Shown here piece by piece: positions 10,377-23,446 of a DNA stretch of 64,000 bases. Position 1 is the stretch's first letter. Each line of letters opens with the position of its first letter. This stretch comes from Ianthella basta (Eukaryota; Porifera; Demospongiae; Verongiida; Ianthellidae): assembly GCA_964019415.1 (NCBI GenBank), contig OZ025870.1, forward strand, positions 5,052,915-5,116,914, given 5' to 3'. Position numbers and translations under genes: made by a program. The notes below the pieces were generated by a model, which was not told the DNA's origin, ran no database searches, and saw nothing but the letters and a program-made list of their open reading frames with translations.

Positions 10377-13300
10377 CACGGCTGTTTCGCATAATACAAA
10401 TGGCGGCAACTTAGTTTGGTTTGGAAACCAGAACGAGGTAATTGGTGATTCTCGAGTAAATGGACTTTCAAGATGTTTTAGCCTTTTTCTCTTCCTACAC
10501 TTGAACAAGGGGCAATTAACTTGGAACGTACGTAGAACAGATAACAGGCGAGTGTGCTATAGTCCAATAAGCTTGCTTTGTGTTGTCTAGGCAGCAAGAT
10601 AATGGCTTTAACTTGTGGCAAATAATCGCCCAATAGCACACTTCTCCCAGTTTTCCAGCCATTGTCCTGTGTATCGAAGGAAAGTCAAGGTAGTGCACGT
10701 CGTTGTCCTGTATAGCTTGTTCTACTGCCCGGCTCGTACTCCAAGCTTCGAACAACTTTACTAGCACTGTACGTCGCCATACTATAATCCTATGCTATAG
10801 TATGGCGGGGAACAGTTGTAATAAAGTTGTTCGAAACGCGAAGTACGAACCGGGCAGTAGAACAAGCTATACAGGACAACGACGTGCACTACCTTGACTT
10901 TCCTTCGAGACACAGGACAATGGCTGAAAAACTGGCAGACGTGCGCAATTGGGCGATTAAGTGTCGCCAGTGATAGCCATTTTCTTGCTGTCAAGAGAAT
11001 GTACGAAGCAGCTTAGCTAGTTGTCAGACTAATGCACATACGCCTGGTATCAATTCGATGTCTGTGCACGGTTTAGTTGAGATTCCTTCTGTATCTGATG
11101 AGACAAAGGCTGAAATTGAACCCTCTACAGCTACATAGTTGTTGTCATATGAGCATAACCTGCAGCAAATTGGAGAGAGAATGGGAATCAGTAACTTTGC
11201 TTTGCCTTAAAATTATAATGTTGGTATTGGACCCCACAAGCAGTTACCTCATGTTTACACATAAACTATTTGGAATGCATATGCCTGATCAATCAAAGTG
11301 ATGAAGTAGTGTCAGTCGTCCAGTTGCATGTGACTGTTGTACAGAGTAAGGGCCATGGGACAGTATTCACTAGTGAATACTGTACAGGGGGACAAACTGT
11401 AGTGGGACGCCCCACTCTGTGACACCAGGGCCTTATATCTTGTGGTCCTTTTTGAAGGCACCTGGTATTTGGAAGACATATGGATGGAACAATGCAACAG
11501 ATTGGAGCTAGAGTTAGGTGAAATTGTGAAGTGCATGGGTGGTACTGGATGTGAGGGTGTCTGTCTCAACATGCACAGCATTGTGCATATACATCTGTGT
11601 GTGAGTGCCGTGGATAATTTTCCATTTGAGGACCAGCAGCTGATTCCATGCATCTTCTTTCTCAATATGCTAATGTTGATAGAGTTTAGAATGGTGGCTG
11701 CAGAAGTACGATGCAACCCTACCTTCTTCATCAATCATTAAAATGATGGCCTGCCTAGCCCCGTTCTACAGCAGCTTTCCAGGTAGCATAGCCCTTTGCC
11801 CTCCAGTCCTGCAGCTGACATACTACGTGCACTTGCATGTGTCACTCTTGCATGCACTCTCATATATCCACACCCATGCATGCATATGTGAACACACACA
11901 TGCACACGCACAAACACACGCACACACACTTGCAAACACAACGCCAATGCATTATAATGTTTGGCGATACACGTTATAAGTCATGATCGCGTGCAATTAT
12001 AATATCCCTTAATATGGCAGATACCGCACGTACATAGCTTTATGTGTAATATACTCTTTAGCTAGATTTTCATGTAAAATTTGAACTTAATGAGACGATA
12101 ACAATTACACACACATGCAATATAAATGCACACTAATTACAATAGTGCAGACAATAATTATCGCAGTGACTATAACATAAAAGAAAAAGAGGAATCAAAA
12201 GGGAAGCTACTATAAGGTCAAATGCCTAGCATTCAAATATTACAGCTAATTTTGAAATGGATAGTGCATGTATGCGATTATGACATCAAATAATCCTTAT
12301 AATTATAGCAAAGCAACAACTGTGTGTATTATTCCCCTTTCAAGTGCAGGCTGTACCAGGGCACAAACAATCATATAGGCACTGCTACTGCAAATAACCA
12401 CTGCTACTTCAATGCACACGACACACCATAGGTATGTTTCGGCCAATTCCAGGCCATCATCAGGTGTGCTGGAAGTATAGGGGTGCCATCTGTACACACA
12501 CACACACAGTGACAGTATGTGCCCCATTAAATAACCATATAGTAAAAGGTTGCAATTAGCTACACATGTTATTTTTTATTACAATCAAGTGCCAACCTGC
12601 AACATCAATAGCTTGACATAGCAAAACAGCTGAAAAGCAAGGGAAATGAATGAAGAAGCAAAGGCCAGTTAAATCACCTTTTGGAAGATTCCTAGTTTCT
12701 TCCAGGAATGCCATAAATTAATAATAACAATTGTGTATGGCAAATGCAATTGCAAATGGCAGAACATGGGACATTACAAACGCGTACTATGCAAAAAGTT
12801 TAGTGTGCAGCGAAATCACCTAGTTCTACATTCACTTGGCTATCACGCTAGCTCACTGGCGTGAAAACCCAGAGAAATATGCTATCCATAATTATCATAT
12901 AAATTTGGCCACATGGTACAGCAGTTTGCATTTCAAAGAATGCACTGCTCTGATGCAATCTGGCATCCTGTAAAGAAGCATTGATATGCAGTCAGCCCAA
13001 CAAAGATGGCTGCACTGTCACAATAATAACCAAAATATTTGCTTATAAAACGGGTTGTAGGAAAATGGCAGTAGAACACTCTCAACAGTACAGTGTTGTA
13101 TGATGGCTGGACTATCCCAAAACGTATAACATCATTGCAGGAAAATCCGGAGAATCGCGCTACAAGCAATTGAACATAAGAAAGTATATGTCCATATATC
13201 ACAAGTAAAAAGGCGTGAACAACGCTTTTAAAACCACAAGCACATTAACAACTATCAAGCTTACCTGTCCTTGCTGTAACGTAGTGATTGTCCAAGAGAT

Positions 13301-13409
13301 CACGGAGAAAAAGGCTAAAAACCATGCCGTCCTTCCGAATACACCAACTGTTGGATTCCCGTTTCCAATTTACTCGCAAAAACTAAGCTGCCGCCTCGAA
13401 ACAGCCGTG
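10377..13409. mobile_element. CACGGCTGTTTC-family element, 3.0 kb, with a large internal palindrome
   Basis: The left end CACGGCTGTTTCGC is at 10377 and the right end CGAAACAGCCGTG closes at 13409. Both ends have the GGCAACTTAG-type sub-terminal block. About 10626-10962 forms an imperfect palindrome centred near 10791. I see no transposase and no supported gene in the whole 3 kb, only short chance reading frames. Confidence 0.6.
10626..10962. repeat. Imperfect 335-bp palindrome
   Basis: The left arm runs from ATCGCCCAATAGC and the right arm is its near complement ending GCAATTGGGCGAT. The centre (CCATACTATA against TATAGTATGG) is also palindromic. It may be two sub-terminal repeats of the host element brought together by an internal deletion. 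Confidence 0.65.
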
Positions 13410-13437
13410 CTCTGCCGGTACATGTACAGGCAGGGGG

Positions 13438-15716
13438 CACGGCAGTTTCGCACCATATAAATTGTGGCATCTTAGTTTTGGTTTGGAAACCGGGAACACG
13501 CGGCGAGACTGAGCTCGAGGTTTAAACGTCAAAAGGGAATAGGCTTTTACTCCACGGAAACTCTACCAATGCAGGGTTAACGTTGGTACGCAGCAGAAAT
13601 GACAGGTTTCCAGTGAGTCCTAGCCTTCAAAGCGTAGTTTTTACTACCACAATGGCGAAATTCAGCCGACCCTGGCATTATTTAATCTTCTCCTAGCGCT
13701 CTTCTGCCAGTTTTCACGCTATCGTGCTATACCTTGTATGAAAGCCCAAGGTGTCTATAACATGGAAGTGAAGTGCCTGTTCTACGGCGCATCGCAGATT
13801 TTAGGTTACAAGTGCTAATACATGAAGCATCGTATTTCAGGGCCGTCACAGACATTAGCCCACGCGAATGATTATAATCGGTATCTAGCTAGTACTACCA
13901 ATAACTATTGTAAGCTAGTGCTGGTGGCAGTGGTTCTCAACAACATACATTTAGCATAGAGATAAACAAATGCCAGCTGCTCAGCTGGGCGTACATACGC
14001 ACATGCTCTTGTACCTATACCTATTATCTATAGGTACTGATCATGAGGTACCTTGTAGGCAGATTTTTGTTATATGCATGTTTTTTGTTCGATGAGCTTC
14101 TTATTCTTGACAACTAAGCATGTAAATATGTATCATGTCTTAATCTGTATACAACATTTTTAAAAATAAAGTACAGAAAGATAATGGAAACGAGTAATGT
14201 CAAGGGTTAGCCTACTTGCATTATCTATTAGCTGATAATGACTTGGTGAGTGCCATTTCAATGCAGTTCAGTACTCCGATCCCAAGATGATATCCTGCCC
14301 AATGCATTAAGATGGCCTGCAGCACAAATGAATCTGTGCAGGGAGAGTGCAGGTACATAATAATAGTAAAATAGCAACCACAGGTATCCGTGCATGAACA
14401 ACAGACTGTGAAAATTATGGAGGTCAGCAGTAGTGGTCGGTGCTCCCACACAAGCAATTGAAATGGTTTTGGAATTACATGATGCAGTGCCTGCTAAATA
14501 TCTGAACTGCTACTTAGGATATCTTTTTGTGACAATAAACTTAGTACTAAGCATTCCTTGAAAAGTACCACCGGTTGGGTGCTTGGTGAACATGTGTGCA
14601 ATAACACTTAGATATGCACTTTCCTAAGTAGAACATAAAAAAGAATTCACTTGACCATTAGTGACGTGAGGAGTGATCAGTGGGTGATTGGGCTTGGGAG
14701 GGGTGTCATCTTCCAATGCAGCACACAGTAGTTTAGTGCACGTAATAAAGGCAAGCCTTATGAAATGCACTGTACAAGTACACACGTGTATACATGTAGT
14801 ACTACACATAAGCGTTACATGAATGCTCTAATTTTATCTGTTGAGGGAGAAAAGCAAAAACAAGAACCCAACAAATTGATCTCTCAAGAGAATGCAGGAC
14901 TAACAAGTGTTTTTGAAAGCACAAATGCAGTAAGGTGTCATGCATGTGGTGTCACCTGGCTTTTACTAGACAAACGGTTCAATGCACTATGCCCCATGCA
15001 GCAACCAAAGTGGAACTCTGACAAGACCATGGCCAAGCAATGAAACAATAATTAATTAGGAACTTGAACAGTTAACTAGCAATTATAAGTATGAAACTGA
15101 CATGATGGAAGCCCAATCTTGTAGCCAGCTATTATAGCTGCGTACATGGCACAAACATTGAACAACGTGTAGCGAAACTGTCTTTACTTAACATATGCAC
15201 ACAGTATCATGGCACTGTTGAGAGTAACAGGCAGATTGCATCACACAGACAAATGGTGACTGCAGTAGGCCTTGTGCACTCACTGTAGCTCTATAGTTAT
15301 GCAGCTAGCCGTTTTTGTACATATTGCAACATGATGCTCCATGTATTAGCACTCATAACCTAAAATCTGCGATGCGCCGTAGAACAGGCACTTCACCGCC
15401 ATGTTATAGACACCTTGGGCTTTCATACAAGGTATAGCACGATAGCGTGAAAACTGGCAGAAGAGCGCTAGGAGAAGATTAAATAATGCCAGGGTCGGCT
15501 GTAATTTCGCCATTGTGGTAGTAAAAACTACGCTTTGAAGGCTAGGACTCACTGGAAACCTGTCATTTCTGCTGCCTACCGACGTTAATCCTGCATTTTT
15601 CCAGTTTTCGTGGAGGAAAAGGAAGTTGAACTTGTGTCTTCTTGGATGGATAGGATCCCAGTTCCAATTCCCAATTGGCGGCTATAAATCTAAGTTGCCA
15701 CTGCGAAACAGCCGTG
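13438..15716. mobile_element. CACGGCTGTTTC-family element, 2.3 kb
   Basis: It begins with the variant CACGGCAGTTTCG at 13438 and ends CGAAACAGCCGTG at 15716. An inverted pair of about 240 bp lies inside (13590-13830 against 15345-15585), containing CCTAGCCTTCAAAGCG and its complement. It starts 28 bp after the preceding member. Position 14650-14750 carries a short dispersed repeat also seen near 36000 and 51540. No gene is supported. Confidence 0.6.
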
Positions 15717-16621
15717 GGGGGGTCGGTCAAGGTCACGTGTGTCCGCAAATGGCCGACGCGGCTGCTCTTTACTGTGTATTTTACCTATACTAGCAAAGAG
15801 CAGACATATTTCGAGAGAAACACGTCGCATCGCTTGTTTCTTTGCTTCTGAGCACACAGTTGGACAAGGGCTATCAGAAAATGGACCCTTCCCCGCCCTT
15901 CCCCAGCATCTAGGTAGGTTTTGCGAGCATTTTCCAACACCGGTGTACGAGTGTTCGCTGCTGCTGGCTACGAGGCAGATGAAGCCTAATCTGGAGTACT
16001 GAGCAAGTGCTCCTGTGGAAGTGACTCCTTAGAAGCTGATAGCGAGTCCTCATTGATCACTTCAGGACTGCAAGACTGATAGGTTGACTGCTTCTGCAAT
16101 GGGAGTGCAATCGGCAGCCACGTCCTTGCAATCGTCTTGGTTCTGTACACGATTTGTCACATTTGATAGCAGGGATGCTAGAAATGGCTTAAGCGTGCTG
16201 GCAATCCTCAGGAAACGCTGCAATAACTTGCAAAACTAAATCATGAAAGCGGTCAGACAATTAAGCCCAATCCACCGTATGGCTCCTTGGCTACGTACGT
16301 ACGGGTCATACCAGGGGCGCGAATGCAGTACAAGGCCCTGCCATGGCTCAGGGTATGCACAATCGGCCTTGGAGCACAGTCAGCTAACATATGGATACGC
16401 GATTGGAATGTCAGGAATGCAATTATTGAGGTGCTGGTATTGCGCAATCCCAGGACCTTGTCCGACCCCCCCTGATGTACAGTGTGGCTTTCCTTGCGGA
16501 AATCTCTGAAAACCATGACAATCACGTGGACCAATCGCTAAGCAGGAGTTGGTCCGTGTGACCAGTATGTAATGAGTGACTACATACGTTTCATTTATAT
16601 GTAACTGCAGAGTCGTCTAGG
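15717..16621. other. Gene-free stretch upstream of the first CARD-like gene
   Basis: I see only short chance reading frames and no repeat I can define. It probably includes the promoter and 5' untranslated region of the CARD-like gene at 16622, but no distinct promoter element is recognisable. Confidence 0.4.
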
Positions 16622-16993
16622 ATGTCACAGAACATCGCTCAGAAGACAGTGCGTGCACTGTTCTCAGAGATCGAATGTGACGGCAGCGCTAAGACTCTGA
16701 ACGGCAAGCTGTTCCAGCATTTGGTGATTAACTATGAGTGTTTTCAGAAGATCCGAAGAGCTGACTGCGACACAGAAAAGAATGCCGTGTTGGCGGAACA
16801 TCTCTATGAGACTAGCACGGAGAAGACACTGCAGGAGTTTGCTCGCGTTCTAAAAGAGAGCGGCCTGCCGAAGCAGAAAGTTCTTGGTGAGCAGATCGAG
16901 GCCGTGCTGACACGTACAGCGGCAGCTGATGTTAACTCTAGATCTTCTGAATCAGACGAGGAGATGGAGACGGACGCCGGCCTCGAGGCGTGA
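16622..16993 (+). CDS. CARD-like death-fold protein, copy 1, 123 aa
   Basis: This single-exon frame encodes about 90 residues that fit six short amphipathic helices of a caspase-recruitment (CARD) type domain. The helices are around TVRALFSEIE, TLNGKLFQ, YECFQKIRRA, NAVLAEHLYE, TLQEFARVLKESG and KVLGEQIEAVL. An acidic tail ESDEEMETDAGLEA follows. CARDs mediate homotypic contacts in apoptosis and innate immune signalling; here no effector domain is attached, so it could be an adaptor or decoy (inference). Five related copies lie in the window. The start ATG is conserved in copies 5 and 6. The family call rests on pattern only and should be tested by profile search. Confidence 0.6.
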   Translation: MSQNIAQKTVRALFSEIECDGSAKTLNGKLFQHLVINYECFQKIRRADCDTEKNAVLAEHLYETSTEKTLQEFARVLKESGLPKQKVLGEQIEAVLTRTAAADVNSRSSESDEEMETDAGLEA

Positions 16994-17452
16994 CTTGGCT
17001 GTAAGCAGATGAGCAACAAGGGAGAGCATTGATAAGAGTGATAATTATCATTCAATTTTACGAAGTATGTACTTGTCACATACTATATCTACTCTTCACT
17101 TACGTAAATGCATGCACCTTATGATACTCATTATATTCAACATGCAAATACAACATCATGATAATCAGTAATTTTGCTGTTACATGTACTTCACGCATAA
17201 TCATGAGTTACTGTAACTACATTATGATCATAATCATGAAGATATAGTGGTCTAAAGCCGAATGAATTTAATTAACCCTGTGTATACTATGTAAATCAGC
17301 CACTATAATAACCTAGTAGTAGCTAGCATTAGTCACGCGGTGGTTGTGAAAGGTGTCGAGTACGTATAGTTGGTCGCCTTTGGGTGGGGAAAGGGCGGTT
17401 CACGTTTCCTTGTGCCGCAGCCTATTTCCGCATTGCAAATTGATAGAAGGTC

Positions 17453-17848
17453 TTGCAGTGCAAGACTCTGAGTGGTAAGCTGTTCCAGGGTTTGGTGATT
17501 GACTATGAGTGCTTACAGAAGATCCGAAGAGCTGACTGCGACACAGAATTCGAAGCGAATGCCGTGTTGGCGGAACATCTCTACGAGACTAGCACGGATA
17601 AGACGCTACAGGAGTTTGTTCGCATTCTAAAAGAGAACGGCCTGCCGAAGCAGAAGGTTCTTGGTGAGCAGATCGAGGCCGTACTGACACGTACAGCAAC
17701 AGCTACTGCTGACTCTTCCGAGGCAGGTTCAACTAACACTATAGACGAGCCTCCTCAAACGACCATTCCATCGCGTACATCTTCGCCAGTAGAAAATGAA
17801 TCGGACGAGGAGATGGAGACGGACGCCGGCCTCGATCGCGAGACATGA
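17453..17848 (+). pseudogene. CARD-like gene, copy 2, 5'-truncated
   Basis: From KTLSGKLFQ onward the frame is open and closely matches copy 1. Its tail is longer, with a Ser/Thr-rich insert before ESDEEMETDAGL. The first helix and the start codon are missing: upstream of TGCAAGACTCTG the sequence is unrelated to the other copies. A CAG directly before the homologous part could be a splice acceptor, so an upstream exon cannot be excluded. Either a truncated relic or the last exon of a spliced gene. Confidence 0.5.
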
Positions 17849-19099
17849 TTTGCAGTTGGCTATAGTGAGTAGATCATGATCAGCAGCAGAACAAGAGTGA
17901 ACAAGAGTGAACAAATAACATAGATTATGTACCCAAATTAATGCATTCAATTCACTTTCTACATCAAATAAGAGTACACATATGTATATAATTTGTCTGT
18001 ATTTGTAACTACGTATACATATACATGCAACTTATAAAATTATGTTCACTTGAAATACCTACACTTCAATTCATTATACATTATAGTTGACATGCATCTA
18101 TATACCATCACTCACGTTATGATGATTATTCATACAGTAATTTGCTTTACTTTGCATGATCATGTGTAATATGATATGATCACTTTAAGCTAGAGATGGT
18201 CTAAAGTGATGGTCATAAAGTTGTCATACCCTGCACATATTGCACATCATGCAAGATCCAAAAATAATACTATTAATTAGTATTGTCTCTTTAGTTTACA
18301 GTTTGGCAGCTTCCTCGTACATTGTCTCAATGCACTCTGCATACTTCTGAGAAATGACCTTGCGTTTCATCTTCAGAGTGGGTGTCAGTGTGTTGGTGAA
18401 GGGGCTGAGGTCTTCAGGGAGGATTGCAAATTTCTAAGGAAAAAGGAGGGCAGGGAGGGAGTACAGAGTCACTATTTACTATGACACAACCGTCAAGCTA
18501 TTGTAAAATATTACAAGTTGCTATGTTGTGATACACATGTCAAATTGTACATACAGTGCGGGCCATGTCATGTTAATGCAATAGGTTAGGCTCTGGATCG
18601 ACTATATGGCAAAGAGAGACATCCAACAAGTACTTGTGATGAGTTAGCTCTCCCAGTGAAAGACTTGATTCAACCAAATTCTGTTTCAGAATGTACTCTT
18701 ATATATTCATTAGCAGTTCAAAGTACAGGAGCAAAAGGAGCAAAATTAATGCATCATGGTTATCAGATTAGCATTGAGAAGATACCCTACAAGTTAGCAC
18801 TTAATTAAGAGGATAGCGAGTACCCGCCACACAGTGGCGACGGCCCTCCAACGACAGTGCTCCTCCCACAGCACTTCTATGATAGTGTTTCCATGATGGT
18901 GCTTCTTGCAATGGTGTTTTCACAATGATGCACAATTGACAGTAATTGATCGTAAAATCCATGGATTTGCAGCTCACAGTTGCTCTTGAGGTATTAACTT
19001 TTTTCATATTATGAATGTATATATAGCATTAAATGGTATGGTGATATTATAACATGAGAAATTTCAAATGTTCAACAGTTTTTGTTGCTGTTTACTATG

Positions 19100-19390
19100 C
19101 TACAAAACATGCAGTGTAATAGGGAGCCAAGGAAGCTTCAGTACTTCTCGGTAGATGACATTATGTGTGACTGTTCTTCCACCTCGCTTGCCTTGCTGCT
19201 GGGTCTCCACTGTCTTTACCTTCATGAACGCCAGCGACCTTGCTCTTGAAAAAGCCACGTAGAGCTGGCCGTGAGAAAAAACAGGAGAGGGTAGATAGAT
19301 CCCCACTTTCTCAAAGGTCTGACCCTGTGCCTTGTTGATGATCATTGAGTAAGCCAGCCGGAGAGGAAGCTGGTGTCACTCGAGCACAAA
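19100..19390 (-). pseudogene. C-terminal remnant of Helitron Pif1-like helicase
   Basis: The minus strand reads MIINKAQGQTFEKVG, then LPSPVFSHGQLYVAFSRARS. This is the conserved last helicase region of Helitron Rep-helicases. Just upstream LAPSDTNLPFVLE is followed by a TGA stop, so even the remnant is broken. The rest of the helicase and the Rep nuclease are missing, and the 19-aa repeat tract abuts directly in another frame. Confidence 0.75.
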
Positions 19391-19429
19391 GGGCAGGTTA
19401 GTGTCACTGGGTGCTAGCTTGATCCTTGG

Positions 19430-19890
19430 AATGCTTGCTGCTCCTCCCTCCTCCTCCTGCCCCTCTCTGCCTCCCTCTCCCTGTCAGCTTCTTGCTGCTC
19501 CTCCCTCCTCCTTCTGCCCCTCTCTGCCTCCCTCTCCCTGTCAGCTTCTTGCTGTGCCTCCCTCCTCCTTCTGCCCCTCTCTGCCTCCCTCTCCCTGTCA
19601 GCTTCTTGCTGCTCCTCCCTCCTCCTCCTGCCCCTCTCTGCCTCCCTCTCCCTGTCAGCTTCTTGCTGTGCCTCCCTCCTCCTCCTGCCCCTCTCTGTCT
19701 CCCTCTCCCTGTCGGCTTCTTGCTGCTCCTCCCTCCTCCTCCTGCCCCTCTCTGCCTCCCTCTCCCTGTCAGCTTCTTGCTGCGCCTCCCTCCTCCTCCT
19801 TCCCCTCTCTGCCTCCCTTTCCCTGTCAGCACCTTGCTGCTCCTCCCTCCTCCTCCTGCTCCTCTCTGCCTCCCTCTCCCTTTTCTTTTG
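19430..19890 (-). repeat. Tandem 57-bp repeat encoding 19-aa Arg/Glu-rich units
   Basis: About eight copies of a 57-bp unit stand in a row. On the minus strand they encode units of the type ADREREAERGRRRREEQQE in a frame open from 19962, starting MKESRSVEACRRR. The charge pattern suggests a long helical, nucleic-acid-binding N-terminal part of the Helitron protein. The plus-strand frames over the same stretch are low-complexity shadows. Confidence 0.7.
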
Positions 19891-20547
19891 TCTTCTCCTT
19901 TTCACATTATAATATGGAAGAGCCCGCCTTCTGCAGGCTTCTACACTACGGCTCTCCTTCATTGCCTCTAGTGTAGCGCGTCACAAAGGAGCCCGCCTTC
20001 TGCGGGCTTCTACGCAACTATCGCTCCTTCATTGCCTGTAGTGTAGCCCGCGAAAAACACGGCGTCTTTTTCCCTAAAGGAGGGAATTCTTGCGTCCCTC
20101 TCCTCGGGCCCAGCGACTCCTCTTCAGTCTACCCCCTTATGACACTCTCCATACGTCGCCCCGTAATAATCCGGAGTTTCACGTGGATCGCACACACGCA
20201 CGCTGCGGGAGAAGTGTTACTCTACTCAGTCGGGCAGTCGGACGGACGGTCGAACAAGCACATTAATATATAGATTGTGGGCTAATGGTGAAGATGAAGA
20301 GCGAACTGTTCTGCATTGGTCAATTCACCATCCTTCTTGTTCCTATCCCAGCATCTCTACATGGATGCATGCTTATAGGCTTCCAGAAGGCAAGGTGGTA
20401 ATTACGTGATTAGTTAAACTCCCCCACACACCAACAATAAAGAGTGCCCTGCTTAACAATGTCACAAAGGAATACTAAACCTGTTTTATGTGTCAGTTCA
20501 AACCTCAAAACACGAGGTCTAAAGTGGTCATAATGTGCGCAAGCAAT

Positions 20548-21193
20548 TTAACCCATTACATGCGAATATATAACTTGTGCACTGCACTGAGTTGTGAAAT
20601 CAAAATGGCAGCGCAGTGAAAGGAACATGGCGATGGCGATACATTTTGTCAACTATCGACCACTTCCGTAGCTGAATGGCGAATGGAGTGCACTGTAATA
20701 CCTTGACATCAAGGATGGTTCACAGTCCCTCTTGACCCTTCTCTGTATACTGCACACAGCTTATGCCTACCAGTAAGCAAGACGGTAGGTGACAAAAGGT
20801 AAGGTTCGTATACAGTAAGCCCTCTTCTTGGAGCCAAATGGCCAGAGAAAGGAAAGAATTGCCTGGCTAAAGTACAAGACTGAGCAACCGTACTGTGCAT
20901 GTCTTCTGAGGCCTCTGTGAGCAGTTTTGGGCTCAAGCTACGGGACAAAGATGGTGCGTAACTTTGCGTGAGTTTTGACAGATGTTTGCACGCCTCGGGC
21001 ACAGACAGGAGACCAGAAAAAGTTGCCAACAGAGGGCACTGTGACTGCTCAAGGTTTCCACTGAAGTCTTGTAACTTGAGAAGTGCACCTCTAATTAACA
21101 CCGAGTGTCCATGACACATAAAGTGGTCATGTGCGCAGTTACCTGCTAATTTCCCATGACCACTTTATGCGTCCTCCATGACTAAAGGGTTAA
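20548..21193. mobile_element. Possible TTAA-flanked MITE, 646 bp
   Basis: TTAA at 20548-20551 is followed by CCCATTACATGCG, and GACTAAAGGG is followed by TTAA at 21190-21193. The ends are thus imperfect inverted repeats with a TTAA target as in piggyBac or Kolobok families. A short internal inverted pair AAAGTGGTCATG/CATGACCACTTT is present. No gene is supported inside. Confidence 0.35.
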
Positions 21194-22610
21194 CAATCAC
21201 TTGCAGTATCATTGATATAGAAAGGGTTAAATTTTAGTAGTCATTGGGGCAGTCCTGTGCTAACTTTCAATACGACAGAGAAATTGACACAGACTGATGA
21301 TGACTAGATTTGAACAAACTGACTCACCTGAACTTTCTGAGCTCTGGACAAGGCCCTCTAATTAGCACAGGTCATTCCTTGGAGGATATGCTGCTTGACC
21401 AGTGGATCTTCATGGGCTTCCGACACTGTGGTTGATTTGGATCCAATGGAGGTCATCACTGACATAGCTATCTTATCCAAGCGGTCACTAGGGAGGTTGG
21501 AGTCGTCCATCTACATGAAAGAGTAGGTGTTGTGTGTGAGAGAGAGGCAATTGTGCAGACCAAGATCAAAATGTCACCACAATCTGTAATACACTACTTG
21601 CCATACCCCTCCCCTCTCCCCTGTCTAAGTCCTGCAATCCTCACCTCACACTTGAGGCTGACGAGCATGGTGAGGTACTTCCTGTCATCGCCAATGACAA
21701 CACAGTGACTCAACAAGGGCAGCTCTTTCTTCATTTCCTGAATGTGAAGAGGCAGACAAGGTATAGACTATCCTGTGTATGGGCGCCACTGTGTGCACTC
21801 TCAGTTATTCAAGTTGACTATTATACTACAAATGTATGCCATTCCTCACCTCTTCAATCAGAACGGGGGCCACATTCTCCCCACCCTTGGTTATAATGAG
21901 CTCCTTCAGGCGACCAGTAATCTTCAGGTAATCTGCAACAGTAAAAATGGGCATAACAAAGAGTTGCAAACTAATATAACAAAACTTGTCTAAGGCAGCC
22001 ACCTGTGGGGCAGTTCTAACTGACATTTATAGAGAGGTGGTTGCTCTACAGAGGTACACTGCAATGTGTTAGTGCTATTTGGGGCCAGGGAGGCTGGCTG
22101 TCTTAGATAGGTGTCTGCCTAACACAGTGACCATCTTAGACAGGTTCCACCACACTAATCATGCCTTTGTATATATAAGTAACACACACAAATACAGTGC
22201 TCTTATGAAATGATGAAGTTGGCAACAATAGCTGTACAACCAATTAACAGAACATAGCACCACAAAATGTTAACTTTACATTGAGACAAGCTAGTATGTA
22301 CTGCAGTCCTCCCCTTCCTTTTGACTCACTCTCCTCATCCAGCTGTCCAATGTCCCCTGAGTGCAGCTAACCGTCTTCGTCAATAGCCTCCACTGTCTTC
22401 TCCTCGTTGTAGAGGTAACCCATGAAGACATGGCGGCCACGGAAGCAGATCTCTCCCTCACCAAACCTACACACAACACCAGCACACCACTAGACACAGG
22501 CACTTGGCATGCAAGTTATAAGTAACACATACACACAAAGCAGCAAGTCTGAAATGTAAAAAGGCCATTCAAAAGAAGGTTTCAAACAAGTTCCCAGTTA
22601 CAGTATTATG

Positions 22611-23102
22611 TAGGGGTGGGTGGTATACCGGTATGTAGTTATACTGCGGTATTGTTTCAATACCGTGAAGGTATATATTTGCATCTTATAAAAAACGGAT
22701 ACCAAAATACCGATTAGTTACTCGGTATTTCCTTGTAAACGTCACAGATCAGGTATATTATTGATTCTTCTATGATTCGTTCGCCTTTCGAACGTTCCTA
22801 ACGCTTCTATGTATGATTCTAAGTGACTTAATTGTTACATTTGCGCACGACAGCCATTTTTGTGACGTCACGTAAATGCAACTGTCGCGCGAACTTTGTC
22901 AACTGCGTACACAAATGAAGGTACGAAGTATAAATCACCATCTGTCCTAGCCTTAGAAGTTGTAATCTTCCATATACATGCAAGTAACAGCAATTTGCAT
23001 GTCAGGAATTTATTTTGCTCAAAATAGTAGGTATGTAGTTATACCGCAATAACTTTATCAAGAATACCGAGGTACTCTATTTGCCAATACCGCCCACCCC
23101 TA
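22611..23102. mobile_element. hAT-type MITE, 492 bp
   Basis: The ends TAGGGGTGGGTGGTAT and ATACCGCCCACCCCTA are inverted repeats of hAT style. The eight flanking bases GTATTATG (22603-22610) and GCATTATG (23103-23110) differ at one base, giving an 8-bp target duplication. It lies in an intron of the acyl-CoA synthetase relic. Confidence 0.7.
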
Positions 23103-23253
23103 GCATTATGTAGCTCATTTGAAAATTTGAATCAATACGAATCAAATACTATAACTGCAGTTTAGCGCCAAGTAATGATTGTAAAGAATTATTGCACAGC
23201 AGATCGTACACTCACTTGTCTGGTTTGTCAATCTTCAATTCTGCTCCAGGCAT

Positions 23254-23314
23254 TAGTCTTCCACAAGATCCAGGACGATGATGACCTGAGACCATAAGAT
23301 CCAGGACGATGATG
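23254..23314. repeat. 28-bp tandem duplication over a splice acceptor
   Basis: The block containing GATCCAGGACGATGATGACC and TGAGACCATAA is present twice in tandem. It covers the start of an acyl-CoA synthetase exon, so the exon has two alternative in-frame-like acceptors, at 23285 and 23313. Confidence 0.6.
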
Positions 23315-23360
23315 ACCTGAGACCATAAGGGAGGATGCTGCAGTGAATGAATGTATTCGT

Positions 23361-23406
<46 letters not shown>

Positions 23407-23415
23407 GTGTGTGTG

Positions 23416-23446
<31 letters not shown>

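Larger units (their letters stand above)
18814..20274 (-). mobile_element. Helitron deletion derivative, about 1.46 kb
   Basis: Read on the minus strand it starts TCTATATATTAATG after an A (20275/20274) and ends in the hairpin CGCCACTGTGTGGCG (18839-18825) followed by GGTACTCGCTA before a T. That is the layout of Helitron ends: 5' TC, 3' hairpin and CTRR-like end, insertion between A and T. The last base of the expected CTRR is missing. Inside are an arginine-rich repeat domain and the C-terminal end of a Pif1-type Helitron helicase. It lies in the last intron of the acyl-CoA synthetase relic. Confidence 0.6.

Noticed and set aside
19401..19976. Two plus-strand open frames of about 190 aa rich in Pro/Ser/Leu
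   Set aside because: Shadows of the 57-bp Helitron repeat, whose meaningful frame is on the minus strand.
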